Below, piece by piece: positions 22,931 to 36,311 of a stretch of 64,000 nucleotides of DNA. The stretch lies in NCBI GenBank assembly GCA_030068075.1, contig CM057842.1, positions 43,052,659-43,116,658 on the forward strand, given 5' to 3'. The position numbers were made by a program, and so were the translations under genes. Position 1 is the first letter of the stretch, and every line of letters starts with the position of its first letter. Origin of the DNA: Paguma larvata (lineage: Eukaryota; Chordata; Mammalia; Carnivora; Viverridae). The notes below the pieces were generated by a model. It worked only from the letters and a program-made list of their open reading frames with translations. It was not told the DNA's origin and did not search any database.

Positions 22931-25080
22931 TCCTTTCACATTTAAAACTTTGAGGATTAAGAAAGGCATCTTTGAAAACTGACATTTGTGCTACCCCTGG
23001 GACAGGACTCAGAATGTCATGAAGCATAACATAACTCTGGGAAGAAATTAGCATCAGGAACACGTTAAGAGCATCCATCCAAAGGACTCTGATCACAGGG
23101 CGAATTTGCTCAATGAATACTTAAATTTGAGAGTTGCTCGATTGATGTCTTAGTTGAAAACTAATAATCCAACATTGTTTGCTCTTATTGGCCCAAAGAT
23201 ATGGAAAAATGAACCAAGTAAGAGAGTGAAGTTTTGTTGTTAATTCCCTATAGATTTGGATGCTACAAGTCAGAAAACCATCGCTCGGTCCTTCTTCCTT
23301 AACAGATACCACATTAAAACTAGTCTCAGTATTTTTCAATGCATCGGAAGCTTCACAATCTATTAAATATTGTATTCCAAGTATCTGTTTACTGAGTTGT
23401 TACAAATTGCCAATGGGACAGGAACTGTCTGTCACTTCCAGAGCAATTAGTGTGTGAAAACTTATCAAAAGAAATCTGTCGAGTTTGAATAAGTATAAAT
23501 ATTGCATGGAAGTCCCTAAGGAAATCAAACTGAGTGGGATACATTTTTGCTCATTACAGCACATGAGAATTTATTTTGTTTTATTTACTTGGCTCCATTT
23601 TTCAGCATGTTGATAGCATTTCATTTAACCCAACGGATTAATGTTTTGCTCTGATAAAAATAGACTTGGTTCTTAGAGGAAAACTAGAGTGTCTGTTTGA
23701 GTGATACAATACTGGCTCCTCAATTTCAAATTTGAAGAACTCTTATTTGTTTCCTGGAGGGAGCACTGGAATGGGAGTGTAGCTAAAAGGACTATTACAT
23801 ACAGATCTTCTTTGACTTAGGATGGGGTTACATCTCAACAAAGCCTTTGTAAGTAGAAATGCATTTAATACATCTAGCCTACCGACCACCATCACTTAGC
23901 CTAGCCTGCCTTAAACTCTCTCAGAATGATCTGTAGTCTACTTTGCCACTTTTTGACTCTCTGACCTTACTCTTTTTGGCTTAAAATTTTTCATGTCTTT
24001 AAAACAAAGAAGTAGAACAGGTGATCCATTGAGTAATTTTTAGCTTAGCTACACATTTTACCTCCACTGATGTTTGCTTTATTAGTGCATCATATTTCTT
24101 ATGCTCATTGTCCTGGAAAATAAAAATATGATATTTACAGGTAGTGATATTTGCTATAAAGAAAAAAATCAATATATATTTTAGAGATGTTCCCCTTTCA
24201 GAAGGTTCAGCATGGGACCAGTGCACCAGCCGAGATTTTTTGAATGACATTTGTACTTTAAGACTCAACAATATTTACAAAGGTCACATGTTCAACTGAT
24301 GGTACTTACGATCTTTAACACAATCCGTTTGAGACCACTTTTGGCAACTGTGGTTTGTTCCTTTTTCTACACTATGGAAAATGGTTATAGTGTTATAGTA
24401 TCATTATATTTTGGGAAGCTTATAATTTTAATTCAACATTTTGTTATTTTCTATTGTTTAAACTCATTTAATGATCCTCCCCACACTGAAGTAATAGAGT
24501 TAATAATCTCCATGTTATACTTAATGTTTCTTGAATTGAAGTCATTGACATTTGTTCAGGGTTTCCCAACCTAGGTTTGGTGACCGATTAACAGATGTTT
24601 TAGAAAAATGGTATGTGTGTAGAGGGGATGAGGAGATTTTGTGATCAGCAAAAGAGATTTTATTATCATTTTATACAGTAAGTTAGTATGCTTAAACTTA
24701 TGCTCTAAGGAATTTGAGGAATCTTAGCATATTAAAAATCTCTTGCAAGTCTTGAAAGGATAAATTCAAAACTCTATTAAACTGTGTTTAATCTAGGGCT
24801 TCTCAAAGCCATTTGATCATGTAACCCATCTAAATTTAGGATAGGTGGGAGGGAGATAACTTCTATCAACAAGAAATTAACATTCCAAAAACCACAGGTT
24901 AGGAAATGCTACAGTATATGCTTCAGGTTGTTTGTATCTTCTCCTAAAGCACTGTCACTGATGTCCCAAAAGCAGTTGAAACCAAAATAATTAGCTTATT
25001 TTTAAATAGCCAAACAGCATGTTAATTGGGTATGTTTTTTGTTTTTACTTTTAAAATGGCTAACTTTTAATGATTCAGAT
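22931..25080. other. Intron, no recognised feature
   Basis: Low GC sequence. Small antisense-overlapping frames (23121-23339/23260-23457 and 23999-24271/24251-24574) have no family match. Confidence 0.45.
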
Positions 25081-25690
25081 GTGCTTATGATTCAGAGTGC
25101 TTTCTCATAAATGCTCACTGCATACCTGCATCACATTTATTATTATCCCTATGTGATAGGTTAATAGTTGAAAGTGAGAATATTTAAATGCCATTCCTTA
25201 TGTAATACAGGTGTGAATTTTGGTCTTTTTTTTTTTATAACTCCAATTCGATAAACAACAAAGTAGATGTCCTTTATTCTTTTTTTTTTCTTTTTTTTTT
25301 TCTGATATCCATGCTCCATGCAACTTTCTAGTTGCCTTGTCCCACAGAATTCAGCGTGGTTGCTCTCACTGGCCACTAGCAACAATCTTGAGAAATGCCT
25401 TTAGAAAAAGAAAACAGTTTTGTATATTTGATTACAACTTTCCTTGGAGAGGTGTGGGTTGATTAATATTGTGCTGGTAAATTACTTTCTAACTCCTACC
25501 TTGTGACTGATTTTGGAGATGCTAATTTATACTTAAATCTCTCCTAAAGCTAATTAGGGGATAGACAGTGTTCTCCTCATTGTTCGTATGAGAACATTGA
25601 GATGCTCAGAGATTACTTGGTTTGCCCATAAACTCACACACCAAATTGAGTGAGCAGTATATAGTACTATGCGGTTTGCTCTGCTGTTTG
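25081..25690 (-). mobile_element. Two possible MIR relics flanking T-rich tracts
   Basis: 25081-25165 (TTATTATTATCCCTATGTGAT) and 25560-25660 (CTCCTCATTGTTCGTATGAG, ACATTGAGATGCTCAGAGAT) resemble reverse MIR. Poly-T tracts at 25226-25237 and 25280-25300 lie between them. Confidence 0.4.
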
Positions 25691-27454
25691 TTAAAATCTC
25701 CTGTTTTTAATGAGAAAACTGCCCTACCAGTTGAACTTCCCCGTGATCTACAATAGGGACTTTCCTCCCCCAGATTTTAGTTTCTTTAGGAAGTGACTAG
25801 CTTGCTGGGAAGCACTTGCTTATTTATACCGAGTATCCTCTTGACATCAGCATGGGGTTACTTATAATTACAGGCACATGAGTAAATAAAGTGATTAACT
25901 ATTCTCATATAAACATAATTATATCTCTCAAAAATAATACATGCGGAAATGTTTTAATCTGGTGATAAAGGGAAAGCAATCTGCATGACCCCTCCTTTGT
26001 ATGCAAACAGTGGATTATTAAGGCAGAATATGTTTCCTGTTGCACATTTGGTTATTGAGGTCAATCACGCCTGGGACTCATCGAAGTATTAAACAACAAA
26101 AATGCCTTTCTAGCAATTAGTGTTCTCTTTACAAAGCTGAAACCTTTCTCCCATTTTCCAAGGACACGGCATACGTTTAGACTTCTGTCCAAGATTGTAT
26201 TAAAGAAAGATACATAAGGATTCAGCCAACTGGTTCTGAAACCAGAATCTTCTTGTGCATCTAGTTTTCTCCCTCCCCTACCAAAGGAATTTTTAAAGAT
26301 AAAGTGGGGCACATTAACTAATCAGTGCCAGTGGCTACTATGTCACTTCTCCAGCTTTGGACGAATCTGGAGATCACACTTTCAGGGCGGAATCATGGAA
26401 TGCCTAGAGTGGAAGACGTTTGATTTCCTTGGAGCACAGTAGTTGCCTATGGCAGATCATTTCAGCTCACTGTCAGAAAGCCTGGGATCTTCTCAGAAAG
26501 CCTGGGATCACATGTTCATTCACAAAACATTTACCTAATTCTTAAGAAAAAGTATAACTTTGTAACCGATGTTCTCAGGTCTGGCTGCCCATTATACTCA
26601 TCCCACTGGCATTCTGGGATGAATAAGTATCGGCACACAGGTTGTTCTTGGACTGCTATTTCATACGCAGTCACTTATAAATATATAAATTTTTTCAGCC
26701 CATATTTTAAGTACATGTTTACATTTGGGACCAGCCAGTCAGTCAATATGTGCTTAGCAAGTATTTGCTGTAATATTAGACTGCTATCTCACGCAAATAA
26801 TGGAAAAATAGTCCAACTACACAAGTAAGAGAAGAGTAAGAATGTGCATTGGTAGTAAGAAGCATTGGGGAAGACTAAACCGAGACCCAGGAATTATTCT
26901 GTCCCTACGTAGGGCCAAGAGTCCGGTTTTGGTTACTTTGTTCCCTAGTGCCGAAGTCTCTCACTTAATGGAAAACTGTAAAATGTATTGAAAAACACAA
27001 AATGCTGTGCAAGTTTGTGGCACTATGATGCACCATAACAGTTATTATCTATGAAATGAAAGAAGTGATCTAAATAGTTTATTATATCAAAGTTCTAAAC
27101 TATTTGGGTCTGTAATTTGATGATTAACTCAGTAAGTATTGCCTGGTGCTTGGCACATGCTTAGCGAACTATAAATGCTTATTCTTCTGGCTTGAAGAAG
27201 CTCAACTTCTTTTAATCAACTATCAGCGTATTCCTTTTAATTATCTAGAAATAAAATCTTACTGACTGACAGAAGTAGGAGTACTGATAAAATCTTTAAG
27301 GGATTGTGATTACTTCCTGTTTATATTTAGCAGGCTGAAAAAGGATCGTTGGTCAACGAACATATGAATTTCTAACCTGACCATTTTTTTCGTGGATACA
27401 GTAGCATTCCCATGCCTGAAGAAATATTTGTAATGATGATTCCTTTGCTTTCAG
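25691..27454. other. Intron before the first visible exon
   Basis: No repeat was named except a short MIR-like end at 27130-27185 (GCCTGGTGCTTGGCACATGC). A 21-base direct repeat (CAGAAAGCCTGGGATC core) is seen at 26474 and 26495. The last 40 bases form the polypyrimidine tract and AG acceptor of the exon at 27455. Confidence 0.5.
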
Positions 27455-27652
27455 AGCTGAGTTATGCCTGGATCTTCAATGAATACCCTTCCTATCAGGA
27501 TAATCGCCGCTTCGTTTCTCAAGAGACTGGGAATCTGTACATTGCCAAAGTAGAAAAGTCGGATGTTGGGAACTATACCTGTGTGGTTACAAATACAGTG
27601 ACAAACCACAAGGTCCTGGGACCACCCACACCACTAATATTGAGAAATGATG
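27455..27652 (+). CDS. CNTN4: Contactin-4 exon: C-terminal two thirds of Ig domain 2
   Basis: This 198-base internal exon is entered after the first base of a codon and left after the first base of a codon. The acceptor is a pyrimidine-rich run ending TTTGCTTTCAG, and the donor is G|GTGAGT. The product begins with [14 protein letters not shown] and ends in PLILRND. It carries the core Ig tryptophan (codon at 27469), the DVGNYTC motif with the second disulfide cysteine (codon at 27580) and an N-Y-T glycosylation sequon at 27571-27579. The first cysteine of this domain must lie in the missing upstream exon. In the family, Ig domains 1-4 fold into a horseshoe that binds partners such as PTPRG and APP. 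The identity rests on a near-exact match to remembered mammalian CNTN4. An open frame continues upstream to an ATG at 27412, but that stretch is intron read-through and not a start. Confidence 0.97.
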
Positions 27653-28329
27653 GTGAGTTTCCTAAGGGATTTTGTTATTTCTGTGTTTTGCAATCATATG
27701 TTGCATATGGAAACCTGTTATACTATTGGCTCCCAAATTCTGATTGTCTAAATTAAATTTAAGAAAAGTTTAATGCTTTTTACATTTGGTGCCTATATTT
27801 TCTCCACTTGTGTAAGAAATAAGCCTATGAATCTGTTTTGGAAAACTAATTAGAAATTTAATTGCTAATCTCAACAGGAATGGAATGTGGATTTAGGTGA
27901 GTATAAATAACAAAGTGTTCCTTTTTCACTTAAGATGTATGAATGAAATAGAAGGTTGAACAACTATCTCATTAATCAATTCCATGTAATTTAGCATTAA
28001 GTGTCCAGAAAGAAGTTTTAAATAATCCAAATAACTTCTGGATTTATGATGCCAATGACATAGTTCACACCACAATGAAATGCAGGAATATCAAGACTTA
28101 GTTGAGAAATAAGTTTTAATTTCCAACACTTTTGTAGAAAATGTTACAAGAAAATATGTGATTTTCACCTTAATTACCTGAATGAATGCCGTAACAGTGT
28201 ATGGTAATCACCATGTGCTTTTCAAAGGCAAGCTTACTGAATTGTATGCCAAAATCTAGTACCGCTATACCTTTTCCCCACCAGGAGTCTTTTCATGTAT
28301 TCTCTTCCCTCTTCTTAAGATGTTTCTCC

Positions 28330-28665
28330 TCTGAATCCCAGCCTTTCATTTGACTCACTGATACTCGCCGTTTCATTTTCTTAAGTACATCAGGTTGTCC
28401 AGGAAGTGATCTCTGTCTGACTCCCTCCCCGTTGTGGTGCATCAGGTCCCTTCTCTATAAAGTCCAATAAAGCCTATTACTATACCCCGAGAACTCTTCA
28501 TTTTGTATCACAATTACCAGTATGCTTCACTGTCTCCTTAACTATAAACTTGCTGTTTTAGAAGCACACGCAGTGCCTTGGTTACTGGTATATCTCCAAC
28601 ACCTGTACAATACCTGAAACATAGGAGATTCTTCATAAATATTTGTTGAATAAAAGAAAACAAAG
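28330..28665 (+). mobile_element. L2 LINE 3'-end relic
   Basis: Text typical of the L2 3' end runs from CAGGAAGTGATCTCTGTCTG, through TATCTCCAACACCTGTACAA and ACCTGAAACATAGGAGATTC, to the terminal CATAAATATTTGTTGAATAA. Confidence 0.7.
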
Positions 28666-28837
28666 ACACAATTAAGTCTTTCAATAATGGCTGATATAAA
28701 GATTTAAGCAGCCATGGTTAAATACTTAAGTTTCTATTCTTTTTAAAATCCATTCCCATCAAGTACACACTTCAGGCATTATGAAGAAGAATTACTAGAC
28801 CCATTGTACAGGTAAGGAAACTGTCAGACGAGAACAT

Positions 28838-29062
28838 TAATAATAAGTGTTTCCTAGGTACTTACCACTTGCTGGGTGCTCAGAATTTTGCCAGAATTAT
28901 TTTATTCAGACCTCAAGCTACTATGTGAGTAATATCCTCTTTTATTTCTTATAGATGAATGCACTGGGACTCTGACATGTTTTAGCCACATACCTAGCTA
29001 AAAACTAATGGCTCCACAATTCACACTCAGCTCCCATGTCCTGTTGGTTCCAGAGCCTAATA
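28838..29062 (-). mobile_element. MIR SINE relic
   Basis: TAGGTACTTACCACTTGCTGG, GTGAGTAATATCCTCTTTTA, CATACCTAGCTAAAAACTAA and GTTCCAGAGCC match reverse MIR in order. Confidence 0.75.
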
Positions 29063-29355
29063 TATTAATGCCTCAATCACTAGGTTTCATTTCATTACAC
29101 TCTAACACCTCTTCCCTGAATTTGTACAAGACAAACTTGCAGATTCAAGCCTAGAACTCAGATTTCTCTCCATAAATGTTTCTCTTCCCGTCTATACTGA
29201 AGGGACTTTGTACCCAGGTGGAACTGTGAATACAAACTTTCTAGATATTTGGAGACAAACTAACTTGCAAAGAAGATCTGAACATCCTTACAGCATAAAC
29301 CATATTAAGGAATTTTTGAGGAAATGAGGTAGCTTTGAATCGTTCATTTATTTAC

Positions 29356-30240
29356 TCATGCATTTAACATGTATTTATTTAGCACTTACTATGTGACAGC
29401 CACTATTAGTGCCAGTGCATGAGAACAATAGGGCCTCTATCTCATTGCACTTATATGCTCTGGGAGGACATAGGTAAAAAACAAACAAAAACAAAAATCC
29501 AGTTACTTTAGGTAGTAATAAATAAACCAGTATGGTAAAATAGAGGTCCTATGGAGTGGAATGTCTGCTTTAGGCAGCATTGTCACAGAAAGCCTTTCTG
29601 AGGAGATGACATGTGAGTTGAGACCTGAATGAAGTCAGCCCTGTGATGATCAGAGGAAAAAACAGTGCAGACTGAGTTAGCATCACATGCAAAGGCCCTG
29701 AGGCCTGAAAAAATACTTGCATGTTTAGAAAGGAAAGACAGTGTGAGCATGGATGGAGCACAGTGAGCTTTCAGTTGATATTGGAAAAGAACCAGTGGCC
29801 AGATCGTGTAGAGCAGGGAGAAAACCCTGGATTTTATCTCAAGTTCAATGAGAAGCCCTTGGAGGATTTTGTGCAAGAGAGCGATGCACATTTTGCAAAT
29901 TTTCTTAGCTACTGCGTAGAGATGGACTTTAAACAAAAGAGAGTGGGCGCTGGGTGTCCAACTGAAAGACTACGCAGTCATTCAGTTGGGAAATGGTGGC
30001 AGCTTGAACTAGGGAGTAGCAGGGTGAAGAGAAGTGGGTGGATTGAGGATCCGGTCTGCAGGTAGAGCTGCCCGGACTTGCCGATGCACTGGACGTGGGA
30101 CGTGTTGGAAGAGAAAATCGGGGATGACACATAGGTTTCTGGGTAACAACTGGGTTGATGGGAATGCCATTTACTGAAATGGTTTTCCTGAACAGGTTTG
30201 TAAGGGGAACATCAGAAGTATTATTTTAGTCATTATTTGT
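29356..30240 (-). mobile_element. L2 LINE relic, long reverse copy
   Basis: On the minus strand this carries the L2 3' region almost end to end. In plus-strand order the motifs are ATGTATTTATTTAGCACTTAC, TTTCTGAGGAGATGACATGTG, GCAAAGGCCCTGAGGCCTGA, GCCAGATCGTGTAGAGC, GAAGCCCTTGGAGGATTTTG, GGTGGCAGCTTGAACTAGGG and GAATGCCATTTACTGAAATGG. At nearly 0.9 kb it is the best-preserved L2 of the window. Open frames of up to 117 codons inside it are accidental. Confidence 0.75.
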
Positions 30241-31758
30241 AAAGCCAAAAGCATAACTTCTCTCTTGGCAACAGAAAGAAGTATTTGTTTCCTGCTGCTG
30301 CTTCCTTCTTTCTATCGTAACACCCATCTGATAAATTCACATGTGCTTATCAGCTTGCCCTTCCTACCTCACCGACATTGTGACCAAGCACAGGTTGTAG
30401 GTTTGAGCCAGCTTCGTTCTGGGGGCCAGCACAGTGCTTGCCAGATGACAAATGTTCAATTAATATGTTGGAGTAAGTTGAATTAGATTAAATAAAACAG
30501 AAAATGTCATCAGTTTAAAAGCTATCGATGCTATCTCTCCAGACTTGAAGATGAAGAAATGTTTTCAAAAGATGTGCTTCAGTGGCTTTTTGTACAGAAT
30601 TATTTAAAAATAAATCCCTCTGACCGCTGCTTATAATGCACTTATGCCAAAATGTCAGTTCGGTGGTGTTATTATCCATTCAGGTGTGTCAAGTCACAAA
30701 TGTAATAAAATATTGATGATTCGCTAAGACACAGCCCAGGAGACACATTGCACCAAGTTGCTAGAAGGAACAAAAATTCACAGCCACAAGAACTCCAGAA
30801 TCATGGACACCTCAAGTAGGCAACAACTTTGCCTTTTGCTTGGCTTTTAGATATATCTTGACTTGTGTAGTATATCTTCATAGAGATGACAAATGTTTTT
30901 TACTAGAATATTTTATCACAAAATTAGCAGAATAAGATCTCATTCTTCAGCAATTAATGCCCATTCATTCTTAATTTCCATGAGAGTTGCGTAGTGAAAA
31001 TTCATAATATGACTAACCCATTTAGGCTTGAGTATATAAAATGGATACTTGAACTATATTACTAAGCCCCAAATAGGTTATTTAATTAGCTCTTGTCTGG
31101 AGGTAAGAGAAAAGGGGAAATATAAATCAAGAAGAGATTGCAAAATAAAGATGACATTCTTATTAAAGTCTATTCTACAAGAATAAAATCAATAAAATTA
31201 TCATTCTGCTTGATCTTGTATAAAGTGACTGTATATTAGACTGATAAGTACAAGGTTGTATAGAATTTGTACAATCGTTTTCTTAATTGAAGCTCTCTCA
31301 AAATTTCACATCTTCTTTCTACCTCTGAAATGCAAATAAGCAAGGCAACAGAGTTTATTGCCTGAAGTGAACTAATTACCATGGCCAGTCATTTTCCCTG
31401 CTAAGTGCAGATGTAGTTTAAAGAACTACATGTCCTCGATATTCGGGTTATTTCCTTGGAGCTCCAGCTAAGCAGTTCTGGACTCTGATTCATTGTTTCC
31501 AGCCCAAAAGGTGACAGTGAGTCATAAAGAGTGAACAGTGAACGTTGACTCAAGTCTTGAAAGGCATCTAGTGTGATGTGTCCCATGTTTATCCCACTGA
31601 CACTTCTGACCCCTTGTCCTCAGCTCACCACAAGTCAGCAAGACTTGGGTACTTTATGTCCCCTTCCTACTCCTACACTGTTCACATGGCTCACCCCTTC
31701 CTGTGTCTCAGCTTGTTACTGAAATGTAGAACAGGATGGTTTGGAGGTCGGACCTGAG
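30241..31758. other. Intron, no recognised feature
   Basis: AT-rich sequence. Nothing could be supported. Confidence 0.45.
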
Positions 31759-31950
31759 GGCTCTGGAACCAGACTCCCAGGATAGAATACAGCTGCACCA
31801 CTTATTAGTTATGTGACTGTGGATGTCAGCTTAACCTCGTTGTGCTCCGTTTCTCATCAGTCAAGTGAGGATGATAGTACCTCACTCAGAGGCTTATTTG
31901 TGAGTGAACTTACAAATAAAGTGCTTTGATCAGTAACAAAACAGAAATGC
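31759..31950 (+). mobile_element. MIR SINE relic
   Basis: GGCTCTGGAACCAGACTCCC, CACCACTTATTAGTTATGTG, CTTAACCTCGTTGTGCTCCG and AGTACCTCACTCAGAGGC follow forward MIR closely. Confidence 0.88.
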
Positions 31951-31975
31951 AGCATCAATAACTTACACAGATATA

Positions 31976-32225
31976 CTCAACAAATTAAACATATATTTAA
32001 ATTTTTTTAATGTTTATTTTTGAGAGACAGACAGAGAGTGCACATGTACACATGAGCAGGGGAGAGGCAGAGAGAAGGGAGACAGAGGATCTGAAGCAAG
32101 CTCTGTGCTGACACCAGAGAGCTCGATGGAGGGACTCGAACCCACGAATTGCTAGATCACAACCTGAGCCAAAGTCAGACACTTAATCAGCAGAGCCACC
32201 CAGGGGCCCCTCAACAAAGTATATT
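31976..32225 (-). mobile_element. CAN SINE, reverse
   Basis: The body about 32001-32208 on the minus strand begins GGGGCCCCTGGGTGGCTCTG, with GGGTTCGAGTCCCTCC and the GA-rich block. CTCAACAAA stands on both sides (31976 and 32209), probably part of the target duplication. Confidence 0.9.
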
Positions 32226-33815
32226 TTAAAAAACAGATTATATAGCGTATAGATAGTATGATCCTTGTTTTGTAAAATATATGTGAATAGCGACCAAGAA
32301 CATCGAAATACTACTCTCCAAAATGCTAACAATGTTAAACTTTGAAGTGTTTAACTTTCAGTGGCAAAATGTTCAATTCTTATTTTGTTTTTCAATTTGC
32401 TTTGTTGTATTTTCTCATTTTTTACAATGATTAGAGATACTTTGAATCTTTAGAAAAACATTTGGTAAAATGGTTATTTATAGATGATTGGCCCTACAAG
32501 ACACTTAGAGATCACCCAGTTTTGTATATTTATTATTTGAGAAAAAAGAGAATTGAAAACCAGGAGGGTAAGATGAGGAAGCATTGGGGGGAAATTCCCA
32601 GTGCTCCATCACTGTGCCAGTTAACCGAGGTTCAAAAAAGCTGTTTGGGGCTGTAGATTAACAGATTTACCTTGTACATTTTCCATTATGACTTAAATAT
32701 TTTTGACATTGATAGTTCTCCTATATAACTGTATGTTGTTGTATAGTATTTCTTGCCAGGAAGTATAAAATTGAGAGTTATTAGACAAATATGAGAGAAT
32801 TTTATATCAGAGTTTATTTACCTAGATATTCTGAAATCTTCTTCGGAAAGATAATATAACTTGTTATGTAGGAAAGTGCATCCATTAGGTACCATGAAGA
32901 AAAGCAGGATTTAATTGAGAGAAGAATCATAATTATTTTTAAGACAGGTACTAAAGTAGTCTATGGATCAATATTAGCCAACACTGATTATTAATGATGA
33001 TGAGCTTGCTCTATTGTGAGCTTCCTACACAGATATAAAAGAATTGTCCCTAAATTTCTATAAACAAAGGTAATAGGTTACCCATACAGCATTAATTACA
33101 AAAGAAATCATAGATTTAGGTGATAATTATAATGGCGATTTCTTCTGTCTTTAATCACTCCCCCTGACTTCCTCTAAAATGGCTGAAGAGGAGAAGAATT
33201 GGCAATATTAGTACATTCCTGGGAAAATGAGGTCGTGTCCATGGAGATGTTTATGTATACTACATTCATAAGTGATTGAGCAGGAGTTATTATATGACCT
33301 TTGCTTTTTTCTGTTTTTCTTGAGGCTGGCTAGGGATTGGTTTGGCTGTTCTTTTTTTCACTTAGTAGAACCAAGTCAAATTTTGAGCAGTTTACAGCCA
33401 GTGACTGTGTGATGGATCTGAGCTTTGTATGGTAGATATTAAATATGTTTTAATACTATCCCTAATTAGAACTCTAAATAGAGGAAATACTAAGGAACAG
33501 GGAATAAAGAGTTTATCTTATCTTAGAGTTTCAAAATCTCTCTATCAAAATCTCTCTCTCTTCTCCTTTTCTCTTGCCCATTCCTGTAGTATATACATTT
33601 ATAAACCTATATGTAGGCTATGCTGTGTTAATACACATATGTTTTTATATACAGACATATATCACCTTTGGAAGTTAAAATGTAAACTTCACTTTTCTGA
33701 ATATTGTACTTCTGTGTAAAGTTAAATTATTTAAAATATATGTTCTCATATATAACCAAAGTGACTGGTGATATTTGTCTAAGTTCTCACTCATTTTACC
33801 CAGCCTAATTTTATG
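32226..33815. other. Intron, no recognised feature
   Basis: AT-rich. A TATATA/CATATG-rich stretch occurs at 33590-33665. Nothing else could be supported. Confidence 0.45.
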
Positions 33816-33824
33816 TAGCCATGA

Positions 33825-34062
33825 AAATTCTGGGACTCCTGGGTGGCTCAACAAGGTAAACATCTGACTCTTGACTTCGGCACAGGTTATGATCTCACAG
33901 TGGTGGGACTGAGCCCTGTGGTGAGCTCTGTGCTGAACATGGAACCCTCTTAGGATTCTCTCTCTTACTCTCCCTCTGCCCTTCTCCCCAGTTCATGCTC
34001 TCTCTCTCTCAAAAGAATAAAAAAAAAAAAGAAAGAAAAAAGAAAAGAAAAAATACTGAGCA
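33825..34062 (+). mobile_element. CAN SINE, forward, older subfamily
   Basis: The head TGGGACTCCTGGGTGGCTCA is followed by CTCTTGACTTCGGCACAGGT, GTGCTGAACATGGAACCC, a (CT)n block and a long A-rich tail (34018-34053). AAAATTCTG before and AAAATACTG after look like the duplication. The centre differs from the felid-type copies and resembles the broadly caniform-feliform subfamily. Confidence 0.88.
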
Positions 34063-34312
34063 TGGTCAGCACTAAAGCTTTTAATGTTCTCACCCAAAAT
34101 CAGCTTTAACCTAGTGGACAAGAGACTAGCTAACAACTTTAGTTTCCCGCAGTTTCAGAGCAGGAGAGACAGAAATAGATGTGCTGGACATAGGGTTGAG
34201 AATATCCCTGGGTGGTGCCAACCACTTTTGTCTCTTTTGCCGTGACCTCACCTGGGATGCAGCGAAAGGGGGACAGGACTGAAAGTCAAGAAGAAAAGAA
34301 GTCATGGGAATC

Positions 34313-34425
34313 TGGGCTGTAGTCCCAGACCTGTCACTAACTCACCTGTCAAAATTGTGCCATTTCTTTGCCCTTCGGTTTTCTCAGCTATTAAAATGAG
34401 TAATTTTTAACAAACCATATCTAGT
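34313..34425 (+). mobile_element. MIR relic
   Basis: CAGACCTGTCACTAACTCACC, TTTGCCCTTCGGTTTTCTCA and GCTATTAAAATGAGTAATT match forward MIR. Confidence 0.65.
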
Positions 34426-35669
34426 GTTTCATCCAGTTGTTCTCTAGGATTCCAGTCACAGCTTTTGTACATTACCTTATTCCAATCTCAATATTCGCAC
34501 AGGCCAGATAATATCAACAGATAGATTGCTGTTCATTGGATTGGATTTCTTCCCGATGCTAAAAACCAACCCTAGCACAAAAGTAGGTGCTTTTGTGACC
34601 CAAATGGACATTTGTGAGCCTTCACCTATGTGACTAATAGTGGCTCAGAAGACTATATTCTCTACTAAGTTCCAAATTTAAGACCAAAGACTAAAACTGG
34701 AACAGATAAAAGTAGAATATTCTAGAATATTCTGTAATATTGATGCAGTGTAATGTATCCTCCATTACGATATGCCATCTGTTCATAGTAGACTTTTGTA
34801 ATATTGCCCCAAACTGGAATAGAACCTCAAGTGAACATTAACAACCAGTGTGTGTCTTCATAAACAAAGCAGCTTTATTTGTAGGCCACTTAATTAACCT
34901 TGTGGGATCAAATCAAATACCCAGTCATTAATAAGATCTTTTTTTGATTGTAAACTTGATCTACAGTCTTTTATTGATGACCTAGCATTTAAACTAGCCT
35001 GGCAGTGGGTAGAAATACAGTCTTCACTCAGACATATTTTTCTGTTACTTAAGATCTAGAGTTTATACCAAAACACATTGCTTTATTTTACTCTCACTTC
35101 TAATTACAACTTTTGTGTGGCTTTGTCATAGCAATCATGTCTTGTTTTTAATTCTCAAACAACATCACAGTTGAGGATCTGTGGGCGTAAAACATGTTTT
35201 ATGAGGAGACTATCTAATGACTAAAGGATGTGAGATATTTTGCTAAACTGCCATTGCTAATCTGATTTAATAGTGTCTTAATGGCTCTGGATATTTTGAA
35301 GGCTTGACAAGCTTAGAAACTTGGCAGTCAGCTTTAGACCTCTAGCACAGTCATTCCATTTCAGGTTCATATGGGCCAAAGGTCTTGGATGGTCATTTAG
35401 CTAGTCAGTTAGGAAGCATCTGTTAAGTACCCGTTGTATGTGGCACACTATAAAATAAAAAGATGTGAGCTCAGCCCTTGGAAACCTACAGTCTTAGAGA
35501 ATTCCAAATGAGTGAAGGGTGTAATACAAGTTTCATTCTTATTGGGAGTCACTGAATCTGGTTCAAGAAAACACATTTATCGACAGTAGGATTTGAAATG
35601 AATAAGGGGAGTAGAGGTGACTAGCCTAAAGTAGAGATGACTTGGAGCATTCATTTGATTATGCATTTA
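34426..35669. other. Intron, no recognised feature
   Basis: The right end (35400-35520) may be a further worn L2 piece, but the match is too weak to list. Nothing else could be supported. Confidence 0.4.
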
Positions 35670-35998
35670 ACCAACAAATATTCATGAAGCACCCTTGGTA
35701 CATTTGTCACTACGAATGCAGAGGTCTTTCTGTGCCTCACAGATCAGAGTCTAGCTCAGGAGCCTCACCACAGACTGTGGCAGGAGTAGGGCCTTGTTAG
35801 CGGGAAGTGGAGAAGTAAGCAGGTTAATTTAAGTTCCTTTTGTAATAGGAGTCTGCAGTGAAGGGTGCAGTGAGATTATGTATTAATTGTGCCTTGGAGG
35901 TGAGGAAATCTGACCTGTCATTGGTAATCAGCCCAAGCTTCCATCAAGAGTTGAGAAAGAAAAAGAATTCCAGGCAGTGGGGACACTATTTGTATAAA
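35670..35998 (-). mobile_element. Possible L2 relic
   Basis: ACCAACAAATATTCATGAAGC, a GGAGTAGGGCCTTG string and AATTCCAGGCAGTGGGGACA suggest reverse L2 text. Diverged. Confidence 0.4.
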
Positions 35999-36019
35999 CC
36001 ACGAATCGGTCGACTCCCT

Positions 36020-36070
36020 CCTGCAAGCCATTTCTGCCCGTGGCCTGTTTTTGTAAATAAGGTTTACCAT
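36020..36070. mobile_element. Small hAT (MER20-like) fragment
   Basis: CTGCCCGTGGCCTGTTTTTG plus TAAATAAGGTTTACC equals the inner part of the element listed at 36312. It is a second short piece 250 bases away. Confidence 0.5.
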
Positions 36071-36311
36071 TTTCTCCATAGAAATGTTGGGTATTCTTAG
36101 TTAATTCCTAGATTCTGTATAATTTTTGTTGCTACTGCAAATGGTTTCTTATTTTGAATCACATTCTCTAGTTAGTATTGCTGATGTACAGAAATGCTAT
36201 TTTTTTTGTGCGAGTCTACATTTGGCAAGCTTGCTGAAATCTCTTGTTAGCTCTAATAGTTTGTCAATTCTATCAACTCTCTCAAACGTTGCTATTTTTC
36301 TCATTTCCTCT

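Noticed and set aside
27412..27454. In-frame ATG upstream of the first Ig exon as an alternative start
   Set aside because: The stretch is the intron's polypyrimidine tract and acceptor. Contactin-4 needs upstream exons for its signal peptide and Ig domain 1.
29583..30065. Overlapping open frames of 114-117 codons on both strands
   Set aside because: They lie wholly within a reverse L2 relic in non-coding L2 sequence.
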